Source: Scolanthus callimorphus
Taxonomy: Eukaryota > Cnidaria > Anthozoa > Actiniaria > Edwardsiidae
Direction: 5' to 3'
Assembly (NCBI GenBank): GCA_033964015.1
Contig: CM066915.1
Location: 11,679,573-11,743,572, forward strand
Length of the DNA stretch: 64,000 bases
Under the pieces are notes generated by a model, which saw only the letters and a list, made by a program, of their open reading frames with translations, did no database searches and had not been told where the DNA came from. Positions 44,396 through 53,826 of this stretch are shown here, one piece after another. Made by a program: the position numbers and the translations under genes. Position 1 is the stretch's first letter; each line of letters starts with the position of its first letter.

Positions 44396-45750
44396 TGAAA
44401 GGTCAAATGGGTGTGAATTTAGGTTCAAATTGCGTAGAATTTCTGACAAAAAAAAGATAGGAAAAAATTTCATGAAAAGTTCTAATATCTTTAAATCTAT
44501 GTTGAATTTTGAAGAACACCGCGAAATTGTTTTCACAGTCGGTGATAATCCATATATCTCCTCGAAACTATATTTTTATGTAGAGAAACAAAAGAAATCC
44601 TACAAATCAACCATTTTGGAAAACCTCAAACTAGTTTGGAACGCGTTTATGGCAACATGACCTTTCCAAAACAAAAGCTGAAGAGTTTTCAGCTCGTGTA
44701 ACAGAGAATATTGCACCTAATGTAGACGTTCACCAACAGCTAGGCTGTGGTCTGAGTTTCATTGCCAGTAGGATTAGAGAACATTATACAGATAGTGACA
44801 AAAGAGGCAACAATCTTAGTATAAGACTAATAGGTGAACAAGCTATTGCTCTAGCCAGGTACTCCTATAGACTTATTGATGCTCTAGAGGTCCCACAGGA
44901 AACTAGTGCTCAGAAAATACAGAGGTTGGCTCTAGGGAAAGCTTGTCAGTATTTAAGAGATGCATGTACACTCTTTAACAAAGTAGACACAAATATAACA
45001 GAGATAAATAATCTTGCTGAAGCCTGTAAGATGTACTTGAACCTTCTTGTGCTATTTTTTGAACCTTTTGTTAATGTTACTGTTTGGACTGTAGGGAATG
45101 CAATACCCTACCATGCATCGTTAGTTTACTCAAAGTATAAAGTGGGATATGGGATAATTTCCTTGCAAGCAAAAGAGTCTAAACATTCAGGAATAAAACG
45201 TGATCTGGATCTCACAAACCGGTCTCGTTCAACTGGAGAGCTAGGGAAGTGGTGGCAGATAATGAGAGCAAACTATGTCAGAGCATTTTATTTACCAGAG
45301 CACCAGCCGATGCCTTCAACTTACACTTCACATTTTCAGTCTCGCACACCTCCATGTGTTGATAAGCCTGAGTACTGTGAGTGTGGAAGAGAACGGGATC
45401 CTGATGGATTTTGTCTAATCTGTGAGCAGTGCAGTGAAGCTCTCCTTAGTGCTAAAAACCAACAACTGACAGATGCTGTCCTAGAAGTTTTGAAACCTAT
45501 GGTATGCAGAACATGTCAAGAAAGGTTTCCTGATGCGTCCACCCTTCAAGCCCACTACAAATTCACACATGAACCACAAGCTCATGGTGTTCAAGCAAGA
45601 AAGACTAGTACAGCTAGCAACAAGATAAACCCCCAAGAGCTAACCCTTAAAGAACTTAAGAAAGAACTGACAGCAAGAGGACTTAAAGCATATGGAAACA
45701 AAGATTTCCTTATCATGAGGCTAGAAACAGCCTTGAAAAAAGAACGGTGA

Positions 45751-46720
45751 ATTATTTTTCTTTCATTCCCATGTGATATCAATTTTGCTGATTTATTTAA
45801 ATCTATTTAATATTTATCTATGTTTTATTTATTGATTTACGTAAAATGTAAGTCATAATATTTCATTCTATTGGTTCCTGATTTTTTGCTTAAGTTAGGT
45901 CTATAAAACCTTACTTAAGTCATCACATTATTTATTTACTAAGTAAATAGCAGTGATTTAGGTTATTAGGGTCAGACATAAAGGTATTATTTATTAACTG
46001 ATATTAGTTTAACTATAATAGAGAGCAATAGCTTGATCACCTAATGATTAGAGTTCCTGTGTATTTAATTTAGTTTCTCCTTATTTATTGAATTAATTAA
46101 TTAATTTAGTTAGTTATTTATCTCTTATATATCGAAGCACATAAATGTTTATTTATTTGTATTTTTGCCAGCTAGTGAAGTGAGCCTATAAGTAACTGGT
46201 TTTAAATTATGCCCTGTATTTTTTTTTACTAATTTATTGTTTATTTAAGTTATTCCTTATTTAATATTATTTGTATATGTTTTTTTAATTACCCACAAAT
46301 CATGAGACTCATGCGCTATACAGTGAGTATTTAAAATAAGTAGGTGCATTTTATATTTAGTATATTTCATACAGGCCAATTTCCTCCCCTGCTTACAAAT
46401 AAAATCCTTGTTATTGCCACAAAACAAAATATTTTATTTAGAACTGGGCATTGCTCATGTGGAGATTCATTTCTATATTCTTGAATGCATAATAATGTTT
46501 TATGGTGAGAGTGTTTTCCCAAAAGCTACTGGAAGATTGTCTCTCTTCTGCCTTGAGTTTCCTACTGTGTCTGGTATTCTTATTATCAAGTACATGCAGA
46601 TTGTTGCTTCTAAATTTAGCATAGACTGTGTAGGGTGATATAAAATTATTATATTCTAAAGTATATATACAATATTTACATTATTTGTGAAAAGAATGTA
46701 AAAAAATTCACAATAAAATT
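45751..46720 (+). other. AT-rich 3' region with ATTTA words and poly(A) signals
   Basis: Downstream of the SAP-motif stop, the DNA is very AT-rich with many ATTTA pentamers. AATAAA occurs near 46397 and 46713. It looks like a 3' UTR. A 76-codon frame at 46408-46638 has no support. Confidence 0.4.
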
Positions 46721-47053
46721 CCTGCCAAGAATGCAGGCTAAACTAAATGTGCATTCTGTCAATTTGTCTTGACAGCCAAAGTCCATTGATGAATTATCCT
46801 GCCTGACATCACTGATTTAGCTGTGAAACCATAAGACAATAACCAGTCTTTCCAATTTGGTAAATTATTCCATGTACAAATTCATGCCATCAGAGAATAA
46901 AATTGCCCTATTATTGGTCTTTGACGATGTAATAATGATAATAACAGTAGTAATAAGATCCACTTGGTATACACAACTCATGTCCACTCGACATCAGAAG
47001 TAACTAGGTAATAGATAGCATGAGAGAGAATAAAGAGGTTTCAGTCTCCTTCG
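46721..47053. other. No gene seen
   Basis: AT-rich; leads into the simple repeat. Confidence 0.4.
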
Positions 47054-47255
47054 TCTTGCATCCCATGTTTCTGAGTGATAATAATGACAATAACAATAAT
47101 AATGCAGGTCTTGCATTCAGCCAGATTCTCAGCCTTGCATCCATGCCTCTGAATGATAATAATAATGATAATAATAGTAACAACTGCACATCTTGTGTTA
47201 CAGGTTGTGTTACAGCCTTGCATTCCATGTCTCTGAATAATAATGATAATAATAG
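47054..47255 (+). repeat. Minisatellite of GATAATAAT and CTTGCATCCATG words
   Basis: Three alternations of a CTTGCAT(C/T)CCATG(C/T)CTCTGA word and a GATAATAAT-type microsatellite occur. Frames on both strands here are artefacts. Confidence 0.85.
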
Positions 47256-47298
47256 TTCAATGAAAACATGACCAGTAGCTTTAACAGTACAAACACAT

Positions 47299-48000
47299 TT
47301 ACTGATTCATTAGCGATTGCAGTGATGTGTCAACTACGAAGTCGTCCGCATTGTAGCGTTGAACAAAAAATGTAACTGTTACTTTGTGCTTCCTCAGATT
47401 AAAATTGAAAATGCATGGGGTAGATGGAGTCACAGCTATGACTGAACGCCCCTTGTATTTGGATTCTATTTTCCCCTGCTCGTTTGGAACTCGACTGAAG
47501 TGCCGCTTCCTTAGAAAGTCTTGCCCTTCAAATCGTGATGGTGAAAATATTCGCTCCAAAGTGTCCATGCTATCTATTACCGAGATTACTTGTGCTTTGC
47601 GTTCGTCGTACCGCACCTCACTTGCCCCATAGCCTCTAAATAGTACTGTGATGTGCCGAAACACCAACCAGGGAACGAATAATATTATTGGGTTTACCAG
47701 TCCAGTTGCTTTTGATCTTCCTAATTTAGAAGCCATTTGCCGGCCAATTTCCTGGAGGTAAAGATCACCAAGGGGACCGGCGAGCTCGAGTTTATTTCCG
47801 ACCACTTCCTCGAGGCCCGAGTTCATCGCACCCATTCCATAATTTGGTCGGTGCCTAGCTCGCCTGACGGCCTTGATCCACCCTGTCTCGAAGTGCTGTT
47901 TCATAAGGACCGTACTAACATTCCAAAACTTTTCTCCCCGTTCCGTATCAGTGCTGTTTCCTCTGATATTCAAGTCAGGCGAGCTAGGCACGTCCGCCAT
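47299..48000 (-). CDS. Single-exon protein of 233 aa, function unknown
   Basis: The frame opens with ATG at 48000 in the context CCAATATGGCGGAC and runs 233 codons to a stop at 47299. The length, clean frame and promoter motifs make it the best host-gene candidate in the window. The protein has a basic stretch (WIKAVRRARHRP, 41-52), a hydrophobic segment (LVNPIILFVPWLVFRHITVL, about 101-120) that may be a membrane helix or a buried core, and a basic region (FLRKRHFSR, 162-170). I do not recognise the family. NRF-1 type promoters are common on housekeeping and mitochondrial genes, but that is only a hint. Two 18-bp inverted arms lie inside the coding region. Confidence 0.6.
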   Translation of the reverse strand: MADVPSSPDLNIRGNSTDTERGEKFWNVSTVLMKQHFETGWIKAVRRARHRPNYGMGAMNSGLEEVVGNKLELAGPLGDLYLQEIGRQMASKLGRSKATGLVNPIILFVPWLVFRHITVLFRGYGASEVRYDERKAQVISVIDSMDTLERIFSPSRFEGQDFLRKRHFSRVPNEQGKIESKYKGRSVIAVTPSTPCIFNFNLRKHKVTVTFFVQRYNADDFVVDTSLQSLMNQ

Positions 48001-48021
48001 ATTGGAAGAAAGAAAAAGCCA

Positions 48022-48070
48022 GATTGGCTATAGCCGCTGACCGTCATACACTCTCACACGCGCCTGCGCA
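48022..48070 (-). promoter_or_regulatory. CCAAT box and NRF-1-like site
   Basis: On the minus strand TAGCCAATC lies at about 48022-48031 and TGCGCAGGCGC at 48060-48070, 25-70 bp upstream of the ATG. TGCGCAGGCGC matches the NRF-1 palindrome YGCGCANGCGC. The AATATGGCGG at the ATG resembles the YY1-type element at starts of TATA-less genes. Confidence 0.6.
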
Positions 48071-48119
48071 AGTTGGAGCACTTCCATTGGATACCTAACA
48101 CCGTGCCCAATTTCAAAAT

Positions 48120-48740
48120 AGTCTAGCCAAATATCGTTTCTCTGTAGTCATTTTACTAATAATTCGATAAAGCACTTCTATCTCTGGAAGTATCGTTCAA
48201 AGGGCGTGGCTCGATGTGTTAAATTACTGATTGTCCTTTCCTCTTTCTCCCTTCTAAGTTTCAAGACTTTTAAAAGATGTTAAGTGTTGTTTCTAAATAC
48301 ATATATCACTGATAAAAATTCCATGACTGCAAACCTGGAAGTAACAATTATCGGGCGTGGCTCCACCTCTCACGCTACTTGTAATGGTCAAGACATTCTC
48401 TGCACCAAGTATCAAACTAGTCTAGCGATATACCGTTCCTCTGTGGTCATTTTTTAATAACTCGATAAAGCACTACTATCTCTGGAAGTATCCATCAAAG
48501 GGCGTGGTTCGGTGTCTATAATGATTGATCGTCCTTTGTTTTATCACCGTCCTTAGTTTCACGGCTTTTAAGAAACATTAACTGTTGTTTTGAAAATTAT
48601 TTACGATAATTAATTCCATGGCTATAAAACTGGAAGTATCCATTTTGGGGCGTGGCTCCGCTTCTAGAAATGTTCAGCTTATGAAACTCTATCAGTCTGC
48701 CAAATTTCATGCTTGTTTCCCTAATTTGCACAATTCTGCA
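48120..48740 (-). repeat. 295-bp repeat family, minus orientation
   Basis: GGGCGTGGCTCC recurs at about 48355 and 48648 (292-bp period), with the half-unit GGCGTGGCTCG between. It is the reverse complement of the 19.1-20.2 kb array and has the same edge (AGTACAGGAAAATGGTGCA on the minus strand at about 48745-48765). Confidence 0.85.
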
Positions 48741-48847
48741 CCATTTTCCTGTACTACTTCACGAACTTCCTTTGAGATCGCACCATTCTTCACGCCAATC
48801 TGCCCAGATCTAGCCCGTCTAGTCGTTCTTTTTTTACCCAAGTGCTT

Positions 48848-48985
48848 TTACCCAACTGCACTATGCACTTGTTTGGGATCCATCAACAGGATAGCCCGGC
48901 CCTTATCAGCTTCTGTAACCACGAGTAACTCGTTCCTGATTTTCTCTCGTAGCCAGGATACGCTCTCTTTTCCTTCCAGGCGAGA
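48848..48985 (-). pseudogene. PLE fragment with ADKG motif
   Basis: The minus-strand frame reads WLREKIRNELLVVTEADKGR, then AILLMDPKQVHSAVG and a stop. An ADKG box followed by hydrophobics and MD is typical of the N-terminal RT region of PLEs. Frames on both sides are broken. Confidence 0.55.
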
Positions 48986-49252
48986 TTAGTTCTCATCTTA
49001 TTAGGAACCACGGTGTTAGCGAATTCCATTGTCAGCCTCCTATTCTTCAACATGACAATCATGTGATTGTGGTGCTCGGCGGTTAGATTTTACATACAAC
49101 TCTAGGGAAAATCCTTATGAGAGTCTTCTGAATCAGCATTATCTTGTTCTTTTGTTGCGAAAACTATGATGAGTATGATACATAGCATCCCGATAGCATC
49201 CAACTGAGTACGAGTACGATCGAATTTGGGGTTCGGTACAAAGCCAGGCCCT

Positions 49253-49639
49253 CTAGAGGGAGAGCGTATACTTCATCCGGTACATCAAGGCTGCTACCCA
49301 TCTACGTTCCTTTGCCATTTTAGCTCTAGCCGCTAATCGTGCCGCGGAACTCTTAGCATTACGTTTAGAAGACGCCTGAGCAGGCCCTCTAATGAACTGA
49401 TCTTGTTGTTCGGGTTCTGGCCAATTGCTCCATTTAGAAGCATTGTCCTTGCGAGCGTGTAGTAAAGGCTTATACAATCTGCCACGACCAGATCGTAGAA
49501 GTGCGGCCAAAGAACTATTCCAAGCCTCCTTTTGATCGTTCGTAACTAAACTATTCCTACGATTTCTTGCGCTTTCCAGCTCGGTTTTTGCCGAAACAAT
49601 GGCGGACCGAAGTACTTCATTTTCAGCCTTGTGGATCAA
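49253..49639 (-). CDS. Basic 128-codon frame, unknown
   Basis: It starts MIHKAENEVLRSAIVSAKTE, has a helical N-terminal half and an Arg/Lys/Ala-rich end (KRNAKSSAARLAARAKMAKE). It lies upstream, on the same strand, of the ADKG fragment, so it may be the leading part of a PLE. No family is recognised. Confidence 0.3.
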   Translation of the reverse strand: MIHKAENEVLRSAIVSAKTELESARNRRNSLVTNDQKEAWNSSLAALLRSGRGRLYKPLLHARKDNASKWSNWPEPEQQDQFIRGPAQASSKRNAKSSAARLAARAKMAKERRWVAALMYRMKYTLSL

Positions 49640-50302
49640 TCTGATGTTACTGATGTTGTTCTTGACACGGAGGGTTTTAGGTGGTCTTTTAAAGCCTACG
49701 TAAGCTAAATCGCATTGTCATCGGGTCATCCCCCGCCAATCAGAGTGCGACATTTTAGCGCGTTTCCACGGGCAGACGAAAGTAAAATAAAGGGCCATAA
49801 AAACTAAACGCCGTTTTCAAACTCTAAACATTTCACAGTCCATTAAAGAGAAAGTCGAAATCTCACCTGTAGCGTGTTTTTGTTGGGAAATATGAATCTG
49901 CAGCGAAGTTCCAATTCATGCGATTTCTTATGCGAGGGCAAAGCTTCCACAGAAACTAAGAAAGAACTGAGTTCGCATATAGCCGAAAACACCATAGACA
50001 TCCAGACCTAAATAGTTATGTTACAAATTACTTGCAGATATGTGCTGGGATAGTTCTAATTCGAAAGCTTTGAAGTGAGAAATAATTTCATTCAAGTCTA
50101 AAACAAACCTTGCTTCTCATAGCGCGCGCTAACTTTAAATGAATACAGAAAAATGCAAAGCAATGAATATTTCTCTAAATGTAATTTTTGCTGGAAAGCG
50201 TTTTGTTTGAGTTTTTGTTTAAGTAAGTTGGATTTTTTAAGGGTTCTCTGAATTATTGTAAAGAGTTTCTTTTGCTTTCCGATGCATTTCATCACAATAG
50301 CT
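49640..50302. other. No gene seen
   Basis: Only short, unsupported frames. Confidence 0.4.
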
Positions 50303-50511
50303 GGACGTCAACTCTCCCGGATTTGCCTGGAGTCTTAATATTTTTTCATATTTCTCGACTCCCGGTCTTCCGGTTTTTAGCAAGATCTGGAGGTCTCGAA
50401 GTACTTGTGGCATTTTGTTTCTACACTTTCACTCGCTTTTTGTCATGACAAAGCTTCCACGTTACACACCCTCAAATCTCCACACTTTTATTTCGAAGGG
50501 TTGACGGCCCT
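50303..50511. repeat. Short inverted-repeat element, GACGTCAAC family copy 2
   Basis: It starts GGACGTCAACTCTCCCGG and ends GGGTTGACGGCCCT. It is an inverted copy, with divergence, of 13512-13685. Confidence 0.6.
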
Positions 50512-50834
50512 GCAATAGTGAATTTAGTTTGTGGTGTTATGGAGCTCACCTGATTTAACATGGTCACATGCCAGTGAAGAAACATGTGAGACGCATGAGG
50601 ACGATTTGAAAATTGTTGACTTTCTCATTTTGTAGTTTCCGCTAGAGTTTTGTAGTTTTCTTTCAGAACAGAACAGAACAGAAAGCCCTTTAGATTGAAT
50701 AAAACAACCTGTTATCAACAGGAGCCCTGAGCACTAATAGAAATCTATCTACAATATATAAAACGTATAAATATTTGCATATAAATAATAATTACTATAA
50801 ATTGATAAAAACTATATCATTAAAAATCTATATG

Positions 50835-50865
<31 letters not shown>

Positions 50866-50924
50866 GAGAATTAAAGAAGAGCCAAACCAGCAACTTCTAA
50901 AGTTCCATAAAAATTTATTTAAAC

Positions 50925-50948
50925 GTTTCGGCCTTCGGCCTTCATCAG
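50925..50948 (-). ncRNA. Hammerhead ribozyme core (PLE copy 1)
   Basis: The minus strand reads CTGATGA-AGGCCGAAGGCC-GAAAC: conserved CUGAUGA, a GGCC/GGCC stem II with GAA loop, and GAAAC, followed by GTTTAAA. Hammerheads of this form, with a very short stem III (ACGT), are known from PLE ends. Confidence 0.8.
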
Positions 50949-51111
50949 TAAAAATTTAAAAACTAGTGTCCAAACTGAATAACTAACGGAATTACAAGTA
51001 ATAAATAGGGTTAAAAACAATAAGGTTAAAAATACAAAGCTGATTGTATTAAAAATGTATTGAAGGAAACATAGGAGATTTAAAAACCTTAACACTATTC
51101 ATTGCAAGCAA

Positions 51112-51288
51112 CTATGTAAACTTTATTCTATTTAATGACCTATATTCACAACGCTTGTTTGGACCGTGTGGCTGGAGACATCTAAGTTGCGAGGTCCAAT
51201 AAGCTTCGCGATTCAAAAGTACTGCTTCTAAATTCTCACGGGCTCTAATTTGTTCTATGACTATGAAGTCGAAAGCCTTAAGTGCGTG
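51112..51288 (-). pseudogene. GIY-YIG C-terminal part, PLE copy 1
   Basis: The reading WPHALKAFDFIVIEQIRAREN, then LLNREAYWTSQLRCLQPHG, matches the end of the PLE endonuclease domain seen at 61783-61499. Its upstream part is replaced by a MITE from 51293. Confidence 0.7.
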
Positions 51289-51292
51289 CGGC

Positions 51293-51513
51293 CATTCTCG
51301 TACCCAGAGCTCCCCAGCTCGTCTGCTCGCAGGGGAGGCTCTGGGGACATCCAATTGAGGTCCGTCGCTGATTGGTTGATTTTTAGCGTTGGAGCATGCG
51401 CTGAAAGGTCTTTCTCTCAACGGCTCTGTATTAAAATTCGCGCATGCGTCAGTGGCTGTCACCAGAGCCTCCCCCGCGAGGAGACGAGCCGGGGAGCTCT
51501 GGGTAAGAGAATG
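51293..51513. mobile_element. 221-bp MITE, TSD GCGTGCGGC, empty site known
   Basis: The ends are CATTCTCGTACCCAGAGCTC and the near-complement GAGCTCTGGGTAAGAGAATG. GCGTGCGGC occurs on both sides (51284-51292 and 51514-51522). The related PLE copy has the uninterrupted site AAGTGCGTGCGGCGAGC near 61668-61684. A 9-bp duplication fits Mutator-like elements. Inner inverted words (GAGGCTCTGG, CCAGAGCCTC) are present. Confidence 0.9.
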
Positions 51514-51944
51514 GCGTGCGGCGAGCTATTAAAATGTTTTGAAACTTCGCAGGTCTTTCTGTTAGCGCGCATATGCGATTTATGGTTACGAAAGCGGACT
51601 TTAAATTCGTTCTTAGTAGATCCAATATATTGAAGTCTACAAATATTGCACGATACTAAATATATAACATTGGTTGAATTGCAGCTTACGTTCTCCTTAA
51701 TAGAGTAAGTGCGACCCGTTGCAAAACTACTAAATTTATCGATGTCTAAAAGAAAATTATTGCATAGGTCACGCCTCTTGTTTGGCTCATTCTTTAATTC
51801 TCCTCTTCATTATCAAGCCGACCAACTGTGAATCCTTTTGCGGATCCCTCTACTGGTAGGGATTGTTCTGGCTCCACAATTCACCATATTCTACAGTGTA
51901 TATATATATATATATATGTCATGTATAAATCGTGGCTGAAAATG

Positions 51945-52495
51945 AAAAGCCTGGCTTGTTACATGTAACAATCCCGGCTTTTTACATAAAGCCTGGCTTT
52001 TTACAAAATATATATTTGTAACAATCCCGGCTTTTTACATGTAACAAGCCTGGCTTTTTACATAACAATCCATTCATATTATATATCTTGTAAAGATCCC
52101 GGCTTTTTATGTAAAAAGCCCGGCTTTATACACCGTTACAATCCTGGCTTTTTACACGTAAAAAGCCTGGCTTGTTACAAATATATATTTAGCCTGGATT
52201 GTTATGTAAAAAGCCAGTCACAATATATATCGTGTAAAAAACCGGGATTGTTATGTAAAAAGCCTGCATTTTTACACCGTAACAATCCCGGCTTTTTACA
52301 TAAAGATCCTGGCTTTTTACAAATATATATTTAGCCTGGATTGTTATGTAAAAAGCCAGTCACAATACATAAATATATTTCGGTGTAAAAAGCCTGGCTT
52401 GTTACATGTAACAATCCCGGCTTTTTACAAAAAAAGCCTGGCTTGTTACACAATATATATTTGTAACAATCCAGGCTTTTTACATTACCGGTAGT
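51945..52495. repeat. Array of TTTTTACAT / GTAACAATCC words in both orientations (block 1)
   Basis: AACAATCC(C/A)GGCTTTTTAC and its complement alternate many times, spaced by ATATATAT. Related blocks lie at 55785-56085 and 57245-57385. Confidence 0.85.
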
Positions 52496-52621
52496 AAACC
52501 CTCAATAAAGCGACATGTTGGTTTGAAACCCTTCACGGCTTAAAGCATCGTTTCGATATCGCCACAGCTAGAAAACTACTTGATGACCCGGCGTGTCGTC
52601 GTCTGAACCAAATGGAAATTA

Positions 52622-52675
52622 AAAAGAGCTCGAACCGGATCGAACGCGGATCGTTCGATACGGTTCGAGCTCTTT
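52622..52675. repeat. 54-bp hairpin
   Basis: AAAGAGCTCGAACCG pairs with CGGTTCGAGCTCTTT around GATCGAAC/GTTCGATA. GATCG- and GTTCGAT-rich words continue at 52760-52830. Confidence 0.8.
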
Positions 52676-52829
52676 AAACATGTTGTATGCCTGGGATGCA
52701 TAACCAGGGACATCAACTCTCATGGTTTTTCAGGGAGCTCTAGAATTTGGGTGAGTACGATCTCCGAACTAGATCGTACGATCTTCCTCGGAACGTTCGA
52801 TCCAGTTCGATCTAGTTCGATAAAAAATA

Positions 52830-53364
52830 ATACGTGTCAGAATTCGGGGCTACGCTATCTATACACTCTGTTCAGTGTTATCTAATCGGGAAACTATAAG
52901 TTATTCAGCTTTTAGTGTCTCGTAAATAGTATTTTCATTTATTGAATTGATATAAACATGAACAAAATGGGACAAAACACAATCCCCAGTTTTGTCCCAG
53001 TCTCAGAGTTCCTTCAGTGCCAACTACTTTAAAAGCCGGGTCTCGATCTCCAATTTTCCGGGCCTCATCGCGCAAGGGTAGCCCTTGACAACATTAGTTT
53101 TCCATTCGGTGTTTGTGTGTTCGTTTGTTAACGTGGAGTGATTAAAGTTATGATATGAGATACCAATGGCGGCCTTACAGCTTACTATGCATCCCAGTAA
53201 ATCGGACAACCTTTGGTTTTTCAGCCCGCCGGCGACTGCTTAAAATTGATCGCGTGATCGCTTTTTATGTTCCACGTGATGCGTTGTTTAATATCTTCTT
53301 TTTTTTTTTACATAAGCCTTAATTGTAAACTCTATTACATTGTACGTATACCTCGCATCTCTAA
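52830..53364. other. No gene seen
   Basis: Unremarkable AT-rich sequence. Confidence 0.4.
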
Positions 53365-53369
53365 TTGCT

Positions 53370-53700
53370 TGCCGAAATAAAACAATTAGTCTGTCCAAAT
53401 GTCATTCAGAAGTTTCCTAAATTCACGAGTGTGAGTTTCCTGATTGAATGTTATACTAGGCACTACTGTGCATTGACCTGCTCGAGTGAGCTACAACAGT
53501 CAAAGGTTTCGTCCCCCATTTGGAAAGGGCAGTTTTATTTTCCCACAAAATATAGCCTGCGAAAGCCGACGCCACTTAGCGCTTGTCGAAAGAGGGTTGT
53601 CCAATACACTGACAAATTTATGTCTGAAACAATGGAGTGCAATGGAGTGTATTATAGAACGACACACGCCTAAATCGAGGAATGCTCACTGGCACTTAGA
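53370..53700 (-). repeat. Inverted copy of the 54.0-54.6 kb repeat
   Basis: CACGAGTGTGAGTTTCCTG, GACGCCACTTAGCGCT and GAGGAATGCTCAC are complementary to parts of 54025-54620. Together with block 1 it forms the inverted copy of the array-ended repeat seen at 54040-56085 and 56390-57390. Confidence 0.75.
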
Positions 53701-53751
53701 ATTTTTTTTCTAAACAAGCGCTCACCTACAGAAGTGAAAAAAGAATTATGA

Positions 53752-53826
53752 AAATCGTCAGGGTTCGAACCTGTATCTTTCCAGTTATTATACCCTAACC
53801 CTAACCACTACGCTGCCAGTGAATTA
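53752..53826 (-). repeat. tRNA-derived (SINE-like) sequence
   Basis: On the minus strand GGCAGCGTAGTGGTTAGG resembles a tRNA 5' part with A box, and GGTTCGAACCC is a perfect B box about 45 bases downstream. The two ends cannot form an acceptor stem, and the segment between has (TTAGGG)2. It looks like a SINE head or decayed tRNA copy. Confidence 0.55.

Larger units (their letters stand above)
40250..44647. mobile_element. 4,398-bp element with 34-bp perfect TIRs, TSD TATG
   Basis: The TIRs are 40250-40283 and 44614-44647 (starting AACGCGTTCCAAACTAG) and match at all 34 positions. TATG flanks both sides (40246-40249 and 44648-44651); removing the element plus one TATG restores the host frame. 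Inside are mirror-image sub-terminal arrays (40651-40985 and 44118-44395), inner mirror repeats (41220-41450 and 43550-43760) and a perfect palindrome (41728-41851). No transposase is visible, so it is non-autonomous. Confidence 0.9.
33921..45750 (+). pseudogene. 966-codon transposase-like gene broken by two insertions
   Basis: The model is: exon 1 33921-33955 (ATG in CGAAGCATGG), exon 2 34090-34388, exon 3 34668-34850 and a long exon 34904-45750 split by elements at 35729-39784 and 40250-44647. Splice sites are G/GTAAGT, TTTTAG, TTAG/GTAAGA, CTAAACAG and TATTTTACAG; the third intron would be only 53 bp with a weak donor. Removing both elements and one TSD copy each gives exactly 967 codons including TGA. 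In order, the protein has a Cys/His cluster (CAKSRKCSRKRGHGGRC), a charged coiled coil, a core with FSDDGAP (D about 349), SADQSW (D about 430) and RPEPVHCEIN (E about 541), a Cys-rich segment (CECGRERD, CLICEQC), a C2H2-like finger (CRTCQERF to HYKFTH, near 885-905) and a SAP-like motif (LTLKELKKELTARGL, near 930-965). The D-D-E reading is inference; the family name is not known to me. Confidence 0.65.
50870..51900 (-). mobile_element. PLE 3' copy 1 with hammerhead and inverted partial end
   Basis: It shares most of its length with 61151-61950: GIY-YIG C-terminal frame (51462-51112), hammerhead core (50925-50948) and AGCCAAACCAGCAACTTCT word. Beyond 51780 it continues into an inverted piece of the element end (AAGCCGACCAACTGTG, CTCCACAATTC). 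TA microsatellites lie at both edges (50830-50860 and 51898-51918). Such mixed direct and inverted ends are usual for PLE copies. Confidence 0.75.

Noticed and set aside
46408..46638. 76-codon plus-strand frame
   Set aside because: Lies in the AT-rich 3' region with no domain, splice or start support.
47004..47271. Asn- and Leu-rich frames on both strands
   Set aside because: Translations of a GATAATAAT-type simple repeat.
53752..53826. Functional tRNA gene
   Set aside because: A and B boxes are present but the acceptor stem does not pair and the anticodon arm is not formed; better explained as a SINE or decayed copy.
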